Source of the DNA: Bergeyella zoohelcum ATCC 43767
GTDB taxonomy: Bacteria; Bacteroidota; Bacteroidia; Flavobacteriales; Weeksellaceae
Direction: 5' to 3'
Length of the DNA stretch: 64,000 nucleotides
Assembly (NCBI RefSeq): GCF_000301075.1
Contig: NZ_JH932293.1
Span: 1,648,692-1,712,691 of the forward strand
Part shown: positions 8,825 to 18,228 of the stretch, piece by piece
Position numbering within the stretch: position 1 is the stretch's first letter
How the letters are laid out: each line of letters begins with the position of its first letter
Made by a program: the position numbers and the translations under genes
The notes under the pieces: generated by a model
The model's input: the letters and a program-made list of their open reading frames with translations, nothing else
Database searches by the model: none
What the model was told of the DNA's origin: nothing

Positions 8825-11389
8825 ATGAATACAGAAGGAGAAAGGTTAATTCCCATTAACATTGTAGATGAAATGAAATCTTCCTACATTGATTATTCAA
8901 TGTCGGTGATTGTATCTAGAGCATTACCTGATGTTCGAGATGGACTGAAGCCCGTACACCGTAGAGTACTTTATGGCATGTATGGTTTGGGCGTTTTTTC
9001 AAACAAGAAATATTTAAAATCTGCTAGAATTGTGGGGGATGTACTTGGTAAATATCACCCCCATGGAGATTCCTCCGTATATGATGCCATGGTGCGTATG
9101 GCACAGCCTTGGAGCTTGAGGTATCCACAAGTAGATGGACAAGGGAACTTTGGTTCTATGGATGGAGACCCTCCTGCGGCAATGCGTTATACTGAAGCAA
9201 GACTTAAGAAAATCTCTGATGAAGTATTAGCAGACCTAGATAAAGAAACGGTAGATTTTCAGAATAACTTTGATGATTCACTCACTGAACCTACCGTACT
9301 CCCTACTAAAATTCCAAATTTATTGGTAAATGGAACTTCGGGAATTGCTGTAGGTATGGCAACCAATATGGCACCACATAACCTATCAGAAGCTGTGGAT
9401 GGTATTTGTGCTTACATAGATAATAGAGACATTACCATAGATGAGCTGATGCAGCATATCACCGCTCCTGATTTTCCTACAGGTGGTATTATCTACGGAT
9501 ATGAAGGCGTAAGAGATGCTTTCCACACAGGACGAGGAAGAATCATACTCCGTGCAAAAGTACATTTTGAGGAAGTGCATAACAGAAATGCCATCATCGT
9601 AACGGAAATTCCTTATCAGATAAACAAGGCAGAAATGATTGCCCGTACTTCTGAACTGATCAAAGAAGAGAAAATTACAGGCATTTACGAAATTCGTGAT
9701 GAATCGGATAGACGAGGAATGCGTGTGGTATATGAACTAAAAAACGATGCTATTCCGAATGTAGTTCTTAATCTTCTCTATAAATACACTGCACTACAGA
9801 CTTCTTTCAGTGTGAATAATATCGCATTGGTCAATGGCCGACCAGAGCAACTCAATCTGAAAGACATCATTCGTCATTTCGTGGACCACAGACACGAAGT
9901 AGTGGTTCGCCGTACACAATACGAGCTGAAAAAGGCCAAAGAAAGAGCCCATATCTTAGAAGGCTTTATGAAGGTGATTGCTACACAAGACACCTTGGAT
10001 AGAGCCATTGCCATTATTAGAAATAGTGCCAATCCAAGCCAAGCCAAAGAGGGACTCATTACAGAATTTGACCTTTCTGAAATTCAGGCACAAGCAGTTC
10101 TTGATTTGAGATTGGCAAGGCTCACGGGAATGGAACTAGACAAAATCCGTGATGAGTATGAGGAAATTATGGCGATTATCAAAGATTTGGAAGATATTCT
10201 GAGCAATGAACCTCGTCGTTTTGAGATTATCAAAAACGAAATGCTAGAAATCAAAGAAAAATACGGAGATGAAAGACGCACAGAAATTGATTTTGCAGGT
10301 GGAAATATGTCCATAGAGGATTTTATTCCAAACGAATCTGTGGTGGTTACCATATCTCATGCTGGATACATCAAAAGAACACTGCTTTCAGAATACAGAA
10401 TCCAAAGTCGTGGTGGCGTAGGAAACAAAGCCGCTACCACGAGAGATGAAGATTTCCTCGAATACATCGTTTCGGCTACAAATCATCAGTATATGCTTTT
10501 CTTTACCGAAAAAGGAAAATGCTATTGGCTCAGAGTCTTCGAAATACCAGAAGGTTCCAGAACGGCAAAAGGGAGAGCCATCCAAAATCTCATCAACATA
10601 GAGCCTGATGACAAGGTGAAAGCCTACATCCGTACCAATGATCTAAAAGACGAAGAATACATCAATCAAATGTTTGTGGTAATGATTACCAAAAACGGTA
10701 CCGTGAAAAAAACTTCCCTCGAAGCCTACTCAAGACCGAGAACCAATGGTATCAATGCCATCGAAATTCGTGAAGATGACCAGCTTCTTGGTGCGAGATT
10801 AACCAATGGTTCTTCGCAAATTATGATTGCTACTAAAAAAGGAAAATGTATCCGCTTCCCAGAAGAAAAAGCCAGAGCAGTGGGAAGAGGCTCCATCGGT
10901 GTAAGAGGAATTTCATTGGAGGACAATGATGAAGTTGTAGGAATGATTGTAGTCAATGACTTAGAGCAAGAATCTGTACTTGTGGTTTCCGAGAAAGGCT
11001 ACGGAAAACGCTCGGCTGTACTAGATTACCGCGAAACCAACCGAGGCGGAAAGGGAGTCATCACCCTTAATATCACTGAAAAAACAGGAGATTTAGTTGC
11101 TATCCAGTCCGTAACCGATGAAGATGGACTTATGATTATCAATAAATCTGGCGTAGCCATTAGAATGAGTGTAGATGAACTCCGTGTAATGGGCAGAAAT
11201 ACGCAAGGTGTGAAACTCATTAACCTAAAAGGTAATGATGAAATAGCCGCCATCGCTAAAGTGGAAATGGACAAATCTGTAGAAGACGCGGAAATCATGG
11301 AAGGGGATAATGAAAATAAATCTGCGGAAACATCAGAAAATACTCCAGGAACTGCTTCTGAAAATAATGAACATAATACTGAATCTTAA
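8825..11389 (+). CDS. gyrA: DNA gyrase subunit A
   Basis: 854 residues. The breakage-reunion domain has [10 protein letters not shown], with Ser and Asp at residues 83 and 87 (E. coli numbering coincides), and the catalytic Tyr122 in AMRYTEARL. Both quinolone hot spots are therefore wild type. The C-terminal beta-pinwheel carries a GyrA-box-like NRGGKG and repeated AV-G-R-GS-GV-G blades. The protein ends in a disordered acidic, Asn/Glu/Ser-rich tail of about 35 residues. With GyrB it introduces negative supercoils using ATP. A TATTTTTC box at 8790, with TTTG 22 nt upstream, may be its promoter. The TPR gene follows after 13 nt. Confidence 0.97.
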   Translation: MNTEGERLIPINIVDEMKSSYIDYSMSVIVSRALPDVRDGLKPVHRRVLYGMYGLGVFSNKKYLKSARIVGDVLGKYHPHGDSSVYDAMVRMAQPWSLRYPQVDGQGNFGSMDGDPPAAMRYTEARLKKISDEVLADLDKETVDFQNNFDDSLTEPTVLPTKIPNLLVNGTSGIAVGMATNMAPHNLSEAVDGICAYIDNRDITIDELMQHITAPDFPTGGIIYGYEGVRDAFHTGRGRIILRAKVHFEEVHNRNAIIVTEIPYQINKAEMIARTSELIKEEKITGIYEIRDESDRRGMRVVYELKNDAIPNVVLNLLYKYTALQTSFSVNNIALVNGRPEQLNLKDIIRHFVDHRHEVVVRRTQYELKKAKERAHILEGFMKVIATQDTLDRAIAIIRNSANPSQAKEGLITEFDLSEIQAQAVLDLRLARLTGMELDKIRDEYEEIMAIIKDLEDILSNEPRRFEIIKNEMLEIKEKYGDERRTEIDFAGGNMSIEDFIPNESVVVTISHAGYIKRTLLSEYRIQSRGGVGNKAATTRDEDFLEYIVSATNHQYMLFFTEKGKCYWLRVFEIPEGSRTAKGRAIQNLINIEPDDKVKAYIRTNDLKDEEYINQMFVVMITKNGTVKKTSLEAYSRPRTNGINAIEIREDDQLLGARLTNGSSQIMIATKKGKCIRFPEEKARAVGRGSIGVRGISLEDNDEVVGMIVVNDLEQESVLVVSEKGYGKRSAVLDYRETNRGGKGVITLNITEKTGDLVAIQSVTDEDGLMIINKSGVAIRMSVDELRVMGRNTQGVKLINLKGNDEIAAIAKVEMDKSVEDAEIMEGDNENKSAETSENTPGTASENNEHNTES

Positions 11390-11402
11390 ACTATTTGTAC
11401 CA

Positions 11403-12764
11403 ATGAAAAAATTGAGTATCGGTCTTTTAATGGCCATCACCACACTTTCTTTCGGACAAAAGAAAGAGGTAACCAATGCTTTTAAAGCAATAGAATCTAA
11501 CGATATTTCTACAGCAGCTACACAGCTCTCCGCAGCTGAAAGCATCCTTAATGGAAACCTACATCTGCTTACCCCCGAGCTCCAAGAGCAATACTATTTT
11601 GCCAAAGGAATGCTGGCAATGAAGCAAGGAAAAAATACCGAAGGGGCAAGTTATTTAGCAAAAATAGCAGACTTGGGCAAAAGCAAAATCTATACGGGAA
11701 GAGATTCTAATAAAAATAGAGTATATTTTGTAGGAAAAACTGCTGCTGATGCTTCGGGAGTTACTGGACTAAAAGAGGAAAAATATACGCCTCAACATCT
11801 TAATGCACTCATTAATATGATTAATCCATTGATTCAAAAAGCCAATAATGATGCGATTAATGCTTACAATGCTAAAAATTATGCAGAGGCAGGAAAAAAA
11901 TTTGAAGAAACCTACTATCTCTTGGCTGCTTCGGGACAAAATGATGGACAAATTCTCTACAATGCGGCCTTAAGCTATATGAATGCTAAAGATGCTGACA
12001 GAGCCATCAATGCCTATAAAAAACTAATTGACACGAATTACACAGGTGTTCAGACATCTTATTCTGCAAAAAATAAGAAGACAGGAAAAGTAGAAAATTT
12101 TGATAAAGGCACTTGGGACTTAGTAAAGCAAAGTTCAGACTACACGGATTTCAAAACAGAAACCAGCAAAAACATAGAGCAAGATTTATATGATTTATAC
12201 GGTACACTCTTGGTAGATAATAACAGAAATGATGAAGCCATAACTTTCCTAGAAAAAGCCATAGCAAAGTATCCGAAGAATGCAAGATTCGGAACACTGC
12301 AGGGGTTGGCCTATTTCAAAGCAGGAAAAACCGATGAATTTGCAAAATCACTTCGTGCTACATTAGAAAAAAATCCAAATGATGCCATGAACTGGTATAA
12401 CCTAGGCGTTATTCTTTCTAACGAAGAAGCTAATAAGGAAGAAGCAAAAAAAGCCTTTGAAAAAGCAATCTCTATAGACCCTAAAATGGAAAATGCTTAC
12501 CAAAATTTAGGAAATCTATTGATGGGGGATGATAGTAAAGCGGTAAATGAAATCAGAGCAGCCAAAGGAGCTGAAAGAGATAGACTTTTAGAAGTTCGTA
12601 GAGAAAGATTTAAGACGGCTATTCCCGTATTTGAAAAATGGTATAGCATCAATCCAAACAATATAGAAGTGGTTTCTATGCTGAAAGGTCTTTATCAATC
12701 TACTAAAAACGATGCAAAATACAACGAATTTAAAGCCAAAGAAGCTGCTTTAAAAGGCAACTAG
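11403..12764 (+). CDS. Secreted or periplasmic tetratricopeptide-repeat protein
   Basis: 453 residues beginning MKKLSIGLLMAITTLSFGQ, a Sec signal peptide ending near Gln. The frame is open upstream inside gyrA, but the ATG at 11403 gives the signal peptide. Several TPR-like helical pairs are visible, for example ILYNAALSYMNAKDADRAI, FGTLQGLAYFKAGKTDEF and NWYNLGVILSNEEAN with AYQNLGNLLMGDD. TPR proteins hold partner proteins; the partner is unknown. It starts 13 nt after gyrA, so it is probably co-transcribed, and it ends at a strong terminator at 12788. Confidence 0.85.
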   Translation: MKKLSIGLLMAITTLSFGQKKEVTNAFKAIESNDISTAATQLSAAESILNGNLHLLTPELQEQYYFAKGMLAMKQGKNTEGASYLAKIADLGKSKIYTGRDSNKNRVYFVGKTAADASGVTGLKEEKYTPQHLNALINMINPLIQKANNDAINAYNAKNYAEAGKKFEETYYLLAASGQNDGQILYNAALSYMNAKDADRAINAYKKLIDTNYTGVQTSYSAKNKKTGKVENFDKGTWDLVKQSSDYTDFKTETSKNIEQDLYDLYGTLLVDNNRNDEAITFLEKAIAKYPKNARFGTLQGLAYFKAGKTDEFAKSLRATLEKNPNDAMNWYNLGVILSNEEANKEEAKKAFEKAISIDPKMENAYQNLGNLLMGDDSKAVNEIRAAKGAERDRLLEVRRERFKTAIPVFEKWYSINPNNIEVVSMLKGLYQSTKNDAKYNEFKAKEAALKGN

Positions 12765-12787
12765 CCCAAGCTAAAAATACAAAAAAA

Positions 12788-12816
12788 AGGGAACCTCGAA
12801 ATGAGGTTCCTTTTTT
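12788..12816 (+). terminator. Intrinsic terminator after gyrA-TPR unit
   Basis: Stem GGAACCTC/GAGGTTCC with a 5-nt loop, followed by T7. The IS1 remnant begins two bases later. Confidence 0.85.
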
Positions 12817-12817
12817 T

Positions 12818-13574
12818 AGGTAATGCCAAAAAAGTCCAAATAACGGCATTGTTAAATTATTATATTTAATTGATTATTCAGCTTCAGGAATAAAAGTTTC
12901 AAGGAATTTTCTAACATTGTTTTTGACTTCGAGTAACATTTTCCTTTTCTTTTAAATCTTGCCAAATAATGTCTTATTCTACTATTATATCCCTCCACTG
13001 TAAAGGTTTCTGCTTTGGATTCCATATGCTTTTCACTTGGAATTACCTCTGAATAACTCTTCCAATAATCGCTACAAAAACCATTGATATCCCTGCTTTT
13101 CAATTTCTTCCAAAGTTCTAAGAAAGTTTCTGTGTCTCGTTTGCCACAAACAAAACCGATGAACTTTTTTCCAAGTCTATCAATAGCAATCCAGCTCCAA
13201 CAGTAGTTTTTTTTGACTGTACATAACTGTGAATCTCGTCCAATTCCACTATCTCAATAGGCTCTTCATTCTGAGGTAGTTCCACAGATTCTTCCCATTT
13301 CTTTACCCACCGATAAACCGTTCCGTAGCTAATATTCAATATCCTTCCAATAGCTCGAAATCCTAATCCTTCCAAATACATTTGCAAAGCAAGACGCTTT
13401 TGTTCTGGCGTTTTCACATCCGATTTCTTCTCAACACTGAAAAAATAACCACAGTCTTTACATTTATATCGCTGTCTGCCTCCAACAAAACCTGCTTTAA
13501 TCTTGATTTAACGATTCACATCTGGTACATTTCATGACGCTAAATTATATAAAATATATCAGAATAACAATACC
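12818..13574 (-). mobile_element. Decayed IS1-family insertion sequence
   Basis: About 757 bp, close to the usual 768 bp of IS1. The left end reads GGTAATGCC and the right end, in reverse complement, reads GGTATTGTT; both resemble the IS1 terminus GGTAATG. No convincing 8-9 bp target duplication is visible. The single transposase gene inside is broken. The element lies between the gyrA-TPR terminator and darG. Confidence 0.7.
12852..13535 (-). pseudogene. IS1-family transposase, frameshifted
   Basis: The product would start MKCTRCESLNQ at the ATG at 13535 (zinc ribbon CxxC; second pair YKCKDC). It then needs a +1 shift near 13502 to reach IKAGFVGG. The middle frame carries the HTH (FRAIGRILNISYGTVYRWV) and the first acidic residue in ELDEIHSYVQSKK. 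At T8 (13207-13214, A8 in sense) the frame runs off to a stop; a -1 slip there restores NYCWSWIAIDR and then DYWKSYSEV and the basic C-terminus. IS1 itself uses a -1 shift on an A run, so the second break could be programmed. The first cannot easily be, so I call the copy dead. Confidence 0.8.
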
Positions 13575-13611
13575 AAATATTAACACCATATTCTGCGAAA
13601 TGAAAAACCAC

Positions 13612-14634
13612 TTAATTTTGAATTAAATGTTTTAAAACAATATCTAAATATCTTTCATTAGAGGTCATTTCACTTTTTCTACTATTCCAACTTTTAAGTT
13701 TTTCTATGATGATCTCTTTTTCTTTTGTTTTTTCTTCTCTCATAATATAATCTACCGAAGAAAGTAATTCCAAAGCATAATCAGAATAAAATCCTTCCAG
13801 AAAATGCATGGTGTCATTAGCAATCTGCTTCAATTCTTCATTACCTTCAATGAATTTTTCCACTTCTTGAAATCCATCTCCAAGCAAATTGAGTGGTTCA
13901 AAAGGTTTTTTATTCATATCGCTATATCCCATGATATAGCTTCCGTTCAAGGCATTCAAAACAAAACGAACTTTTCCTGAATAAGGTCCATAAAAATAAG
14001 GAGTAAATTTCAATTTCAAATACTTTTCAGCTCCAAACTTTTGAAGGAAATAGCATACTTTCTCACTTGAAAATTCAGATACAAATTCTCCTTCTCGTAC
14101 CAAATCGTGTAGTACATATAGTAGTAAAGCTCTGCCTTGTGTCAGTTTCACCCTCTCATTTTTCAGTTGCTCTTTGATTTGGACAGAAGGTTCGTAGATG
14201 TAGATTTCCGTATCCAGATGAGAAAGTTTTCGTTCTATTATTTGCTTTACTTTATCCCAGTCCAATCCTCCATTTCCTGCCCCCAATGGCGGAATGGCAA
14301 TACTCTTGATGTTCCTTTCCTTAATGATTTTTACCAAATCATCAAGTCCCCATTCTATATATTCATATTCAGAGGGCTTTTTCCAAGTGGTTTTGGTGGG
14401 AAAGTTGATGATAACTTTCTTACCAGAAGTAAGATTCTCATCTTCGGTTACAAACATTTTCCCCACTACCACACTTTTTTCTTTACAGGCTTTTTGATAT
14501 TGCTTAAAGTTATTCGGGAAAGCATTTTTAAATTGGAGTGCAATACCTTTTCCCATTACCCCAACGGTATTCACCGTATTAATGAGTGCCTGTGCATCAC
14601 TCTCTAATATGTTTCCTTCTAAATAAGTAATCAT
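13612..14634 (-). CDS. darG: DarG antitoxin: macrodomain ADP-ribosyl glycohydrolase
   Basis: 340 residues. Residues 1-155 are a macrodomain: ITYLEGNILESDAQALINTVN, then GVMGKGIALQFK and the phosphate loop PPLGAGNGGLDW. The remaining 185 residues form a separate helical domain (LLLYVLHDLVREGEFV, KLKFTPYFYGPYSG), matching the C-terminal part of DarG that binds and neutralises DarT. The enzyme removes ADP-ribose from thymidines in DNA. It starts 4 nt after the darT stop, so the two are translated from one mRNA. Call based on domain order plus neighbour; high confidence. Confidence 0.92.
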   Translation of the reverse strand: MITYLEGNILESDAQALINTVNTVGVMGKGIALQFKNAFPNNFKQYQKACKEKSVVVGKMFVTEDENLTSGKKVIINFPTKTTWKKPSEYEYIEWGLDDLVKIIKERNIKSIAIPPLGAGNGGLDWDKVKQIIERKLSHLDTEIYIYEPSVQIKEQLKNERVKLTQGRALLLYVLHDLVREGEFVSEFSSEKVCYFLQKFGAEKYLKLKFTPYFYGPYSGKVRFVLNALNGSYIMGYSDMNKKPFEPLNLLGDGFQEVEKFIEGNEELKQIANDTMHFLEGFYSDYALELLSSVDYIMREEKTKEKEIIIEKLKSWNSRKSEMTSNERYLDIVLKHLIQN

Positions 14635-14638
14635 AGCT

Positions 14639-15292
14639 TTAATAATAATATTGATGAATAACTTTAATTTTTACCTCCTCTATACCAAAACTAATCAACT
14701 TTTGTTTAGCCATCTCATTATAACAACCAAAACCGATAATAAAATCAGAAGCTATATCCGCTTTTACTAAAAATTCAGCCTCTTTTTTTCTTTTGACATC
14801 TAAATTTTCATCTCCACCCCAATCCCTTGCTTTGATGGCCTTCCAATCCAAAATAGTTTCAATTTTATTTAAAGCTGTTTTATCATACAAAACAGAAAAT
14901 TTATCTGCAGCGTGTCCATCTGAAAAATATACTTCTGAATATTGGTCAGCCAATTTGCTCGGAATACAAACCAAATATACTATTTCTTCGGGATTTCTTT
15001 TAACAACATTATGAAATCCCTTTTGAATGATGTACAGCATAGGCATCCTCAACCAAAAGTAAAAAGGAATAAAATCTCCTAAACATATACGCTTTGCATC
15101 TCTATAGTCTAAAGTTCCATTAGTAACTTGAATAGTTTTGCTCGCTCGAGTATCAATCAATGAATTATCTCCAATCGAAACATAGTTTACATTAGCATTA
15201 GGTGAATTTTTGTGCGTTATTCCATTTTGTAAAATATGAGGAATATTGTCTATATGTGTCATCCTAAATACTTTGATTTCAGATAAATTCAT
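14639..15292 (-). CDS. darT: DarT toxin: DNA thymidine ADP-ribosyltransferase
   Basis: 217 residues from the ATG at 15292 (MNLSEIKVFRM); nine more residues upstream are open but poor. It shows the DUF4433 (DarT) pattern. An N-terminal FRMTHIDNIPHILQNGITH is the NAD-binding strand-helix. YRDAKRICLGDFIPFYFWLRMPMLYII is a diagnostic stretch. KKEAEFLV carries the likely catalytic glutamate (about E173). DarT attaches ADP-ribose to thymidine in single-stranded DNA, which blocks replication, and DarTG systems defend against phage. It begins 32 nt after menB on the same strand. No TAnnTTTG is obvious in that gap, so read-through from menB is possible. Confidence 0.92.
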   Translation of the reverse strand: MNLSEIKVFRMTHIDNIPHILQNGITHKNSPNANVNYVSIGDNSLIDTRASKTIQVTNGTLDYRDAKRICLGDFIPFYFWLRMPMLYIIQKGFHNVVKRNPEEIVYLVCIPSKLADQYSEVYFSDGHAADKFSVLYDKTALNKIETILDWKAIKARDWGGDENLDVKRKKEAEFLVKADIASDFIIGFGCYNEMAKQKLISFGIEEVKIKVIHQYYY

Positions 15293-15324
15293 AGCTACTA
15301 TTTTTAGTAAAATTATCAAGTTAT

Positions 15325-16161
15325 TTAACTAATCCACTGATTCTCTCCAAAGTCAGGTTTTCTTTTCTCTAAAAATGCGTTACGCCCTTCTTTGGCTTCG
15401 TCGGTCATATAGGCAAGTCGAGTGGCTTCTCCTGCGAAAACTTGTTGCCCTACCATTCCGTCATCGGTAAGGTTCATCGCAAATTTCAGCATACGAATTG
15501 ATGTCGGGGATTTTGCAAGGATTTCTTGAGCCCACTCGTACGCTTCCTGTTCCAAACGAGCGTGAGGCACCACTTTATTCACCATTCCCATTTCAAACGC
15601 CTCTTGTGCGGAGTAATTTCGCCCTAGAAAGAAAATTTCACGAGCTTTTTTCTGTCCTACCATTTTTGCCAAATACGCCGAGCCATAGCCTCCATCAAAG
15701 CTGGTAACATCGGCATCGGTTTGTTTGAAGATGGCGTGTTCTTCGCTGGCGAGAGTCAAATCACAAACTACATGTAAAGAATGTCCGCCTCCAACAGCCC
15801 AGCCATTTACCACGGCAATCACCACCTTTGGCATAAAACGGATAAGCCTTTGCACCTCTAATATATTAAGGCGATGCCTTCCGTCTTCGCCTACATAGCC
15901 TTGATGTCCACGAGCCTTTTGATCACCACCGCTACAGAATGCGTGTCCACCGTCCTTTGGGCTGGGACCTTCGCCAGTGAGTAGCACTACCCCAATGCTT
16001 GAGTCTTCGTACGCATCATAAAACGCATCGTAAAGCTCGGAGGTAGTTTTGGGGCGGAAAGCATTGCGTACTTCAGGTCGGTTAAAGGCGATTCTTGCCA
16101 CGCCGTTACATTTTTTGTAGGTAATATCTTCGTATTCTTTTACGGTTTTCCAATCTTGCAT
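15325..16161 (-). CDS. menB: 1,4-dihydroxy-2-naphthoyl-CoA synthase
   Basis: 278 residues from ATG 16161 (MQDWKTVKEYEDITYKKC). It is a crotonase-fold enzyme with AFCSGGDQKARG and the oxyanion loop WAVGGGHSLHVVCDLTLAS, then QTDADVTSFDGGYGSAYLA, all typical of MenB. The catalysed step is ring closure of o-succinylbenzoyl-CoA in menaquinone synthesis, the main respiratory quinone of this group. The frame is open for 27 residues further, but a TATTTTTG box at 16177-16184 lies inside that extension, supporting the shorter start. darTG follows downstream. Confidence 0.95.
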   Translation of the reverse strand: MQDWKTVKEYEDITYKKCNGVARIAFNRPEVRNAFRPKTTSELYDAFYDAYEDSSIGVVLLTGEGPSPKDGGHAFCSGGDQKARGHQGYVGEDGRHRLNILEVQRLIRFMPKVVIAVVNGWAVGGGHSLHVVCDLTLASEEHAIFKQTDADVTSFDGGYGSAYLAKMVGQKKAREIFFLGRNYSAQEAFEMGMVNKVVPHARLEQEAYEWAQEILAKSPTSIRMLKFAMNLTDDGMVGQQVFAGEATRLAYMTDEAKEGRNAFLEKRKPDFGENQWIS

Positions 16162-16176
16162 AATGTTAATTTTTAG

Positions 16177-16184
16177 CAAAAATA
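16177..16184 (-). promoter_or_regulatory. -7 box (TATTTTTG) of menB
   Basis: Perfect TAnnTTTG on the minus strand, 15 nt before the menB ATG. No clear -33 element. Confidence 0.6.
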
Positions 16185-16421
16185 GGGATAAAAATTCTAA
16201 GATAGAAGACAAAGAAAAATAAAGACATTCTAAGAAACTCATTCATTTGAAATATGTGGCAAAAAATAAATTTTAAATTTATTAGATTCAACTTATTAAA
16301 TTAATTTAGTGTATTAAAATACTGATTATCAACAACTATACACATACTACAGATGGTATTGAAATATCAGCATCACTATGAATTACTGATAAAAATCATG
16401 CAAGCATCTAAATAATTTTAT

Positions 16422-16429
16422 TATTTTTG
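16422..16429 (+). promoter_or_regulatory. -7 box (TATTTTTG) of the FG-GAP gene
   Basis: Perfect TAnnTTTG, 26 nt before the ATG at 16456. The remainder of the menB to FG-GAP gap (16185-16421) is AT-rich and holds nothing else I can name. Confidence 0.5.
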
Positions 16430-16455
16430 TTTAGAATAATTATAAACAATATAAC

Positions 16456-18162
16456 ATGAAAAAAACTTTTATCCTAGTGGGGCTTTTGCCAATGATTATG
16501 AACGCTCAAAGTTTTACAGAGCTGCCTAGCATTCTTCATAGTTTGTATTACAGTAATTCTTGTGTAGCGGATATTGACAATGATGGTGTAATGGATATTG
16601 TCATCAATGGTGCTCAAGATACCAATAGTGATGATTTTCCAGAAACCACTTATAGTCAAGCCTACTTGTTAAAAAATGGTCAGTTTACCGCTTCTCATAC
16701 TCTGAATAATGGAGGTACACATTCTGGACCTATTAAAGTTTTTGATTTTAATAATGATGGGCTAAAAGATATTGTTACGGTAGGGCTAAATTATGATTAT
16801 GGTACCAAACATTACCGATACATAAATACGGGAAATGGATTTAATTCTGTATTTGATGATCAAGGGAAAATATCTGGAGATATGGATGTTTTTGATTTTA
16901 ACCACGATGGTCTTCTTGACTATGCTATTAGTGGTATTGAAAGTAGTAGTGATCCGAAACAAGTATTACACTACCAAAACTCCTCTTCTGGTTTTCAGCT
17001 TACCTCAAATCTTCTATCTGACGGTACCATTTATGGAAATTTTAAGGTAGTGGATATTAATAACGATAAAGAATTAGATCTTATTATTATAGGAATGGAC
17101 GACTCTGACCAACCAGTTTGCAAAACTTATCTCAATAATAATGGTGTGCTTACTTTACATGAAGTGTACATCGGAATTGTGGGTAAAATAGATGTTGCAG
17201 ACTTTAATAATGACGGATTCATGGATTTCGCAGGAATAGGTGATGACGGATTAGAAGATTATTTTTCCTATTTTATTAATGATGGACAGGGGAATTTCAC
17301 GCAGACTGAAATACCTGGTGCAGGACTCTCCAACCCGTCTATTCATTGTGCTGATTTTAATAATGATGGCTATCCAGATATTATCACCATCGGAGCAAGA
17401 AACTATGAGCCTATTACCGAAGTTTATTACTACCACCCTACTCAAAATACCTTCGTAAAAGATCAAAACACAGGATTAATACCTATAGATGGACCTGGAT
17501 TTATCAATAGTCTTGACATGGATGGAGACAATGACCTAGATATAGTCATGACAGGGTTTGACTGGAACGGAAGCGGTAAACTCCTATCCAAATTGTACCA
17601 AAATAATCAAACCACCATAAATCATCCGCCTACCCCCCCTACCCAATTGAGTTCCACGATTTCGGGAAATCGTGTTGAGTTCAATTGGAGCGGAGCTACT
17701 GATGATAAAACGGCAGCAGAGGGACTTTCTTATGAAATTAGAATTGGTACAAGCCCAGGTGCAGTAGATATTGCAAATTATGAGGTGAAAACACCTAGCT
17801 GGTATATTGATTTTGCATCTATTCCTTCCAATATCTATTGGTCTGTTAGATCCATTGATGCCTCCCGTGTAAAGTCCATCTATTCATCGGAGCATGAAAC
17901 ACTTAGCGTAAATGAAGCTCATAAAAAAACGGCTAACATAGTGATTTATCCTAATCCTACAGATGATGTATTTCATATCAGTACTCATAAAGAAAATATA
18001 GAAAAAATAGAAATCTATTCCGCAGGAGGTGCCTTAGTAAAAGTATTAGGCGGAAAAGCAAAAGAATACACCGTTTCTGATTTACTATCAGGTACTTATA
18101 TAGTTAAGATAAAACTTTCTGATGCTGATAAATTCATTATTCAGAAACTCATTAAAAAATAA
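16456..18162 (+). CDS. Secreted FG-GAP/VCBS repeat protein with T9SS sorting domain
   Basis: 568 residues. A signal peptide (MKKTFILVGLLPMIMNAQ) is followed by at least six Ca2+-binding repeat loops of the type DIDNDGVMD, DFNNDGLKD, DFNHDGLLD, DINNDKELD, DFNNDGFMD and DFNNDGYPD. These are the blades of an integrin-like beta-propeller (about 35-390). A fibronectin III-like section with PPTPPTQLSSTISG follows (about 395-480), then the C-terminal type A sorting domain with IYPNPTDDVF and a final LSGTYIVKIKL...LIKK. It should cross the outer membrane by the type IX system and be surface-attached or released. The binding partner is unknown. Single-gene unit with its own promoter and terminator. 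Confidence 0.9.
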   Translation: MKKTFILVGLLPMIMNAQSFTELPSILHSLYYSNSCVADIDNDGVMDIVINGAQDTNSDDFPETTYSQAYLLKNGQFTASHTLNNGGTHSGPIKVFDFNNDGLKDIVTVGLNYDYGTKHYRYINTGNGFNSVFDDQGKISGDMDVFDFNHDGLLDYAISGIESSSDPKQVLHYQNSSSGFQLTSNLLSDGTIYGNFKVVDINNDKELDLIIIGMDDSDQPVCKTYLNNNGVLTLHEVYIGIVGKIDVADFNNDGFMDFAGIGDDGLEDYFSYFINDGQGNFTQTEIPGAGLSNPSIHCADFNNDGYPDIITIGARNYEPITEVYYYHPTQNTFVKDQNTGLIPIDGPGFINSLDMDGDNDLDIVMTGFDWNGSGKLLSKLYQNNQTTINHPPTPPTQLSSTISGNRVEFNWSGATDDKTAAEGLSYEIRIGTSPGAVDIANYEVKTPSWYIDFASIPSNIYWSVRSIDASRVKSIYSSEHETLSVNEAHKKTANIVIYPNPTDDVFHISTHKENIEKIEIYSAGGALVKVLGGKAKEYTVSDLLSGTYIVKIKLSDADKFIIQKLIKK

Positions 18163-18188
18163 TCTATTTTCTACTATCCATTTTTTCT

Positions 18189-18228
18189 AAAGTAAACTGG
18201 AATGAAAAACATTTTAGTTTACTTTTTT
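18189..18228 (+). terminator. Terminator between convergent FG-GAP and esterase genes
   Basis: AAAGTAAACT, 17-nt loop, AGTTTACTTT then T-rich. The right arm overlaps the stop codon of the esterase gene. Confidence 0.7.
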
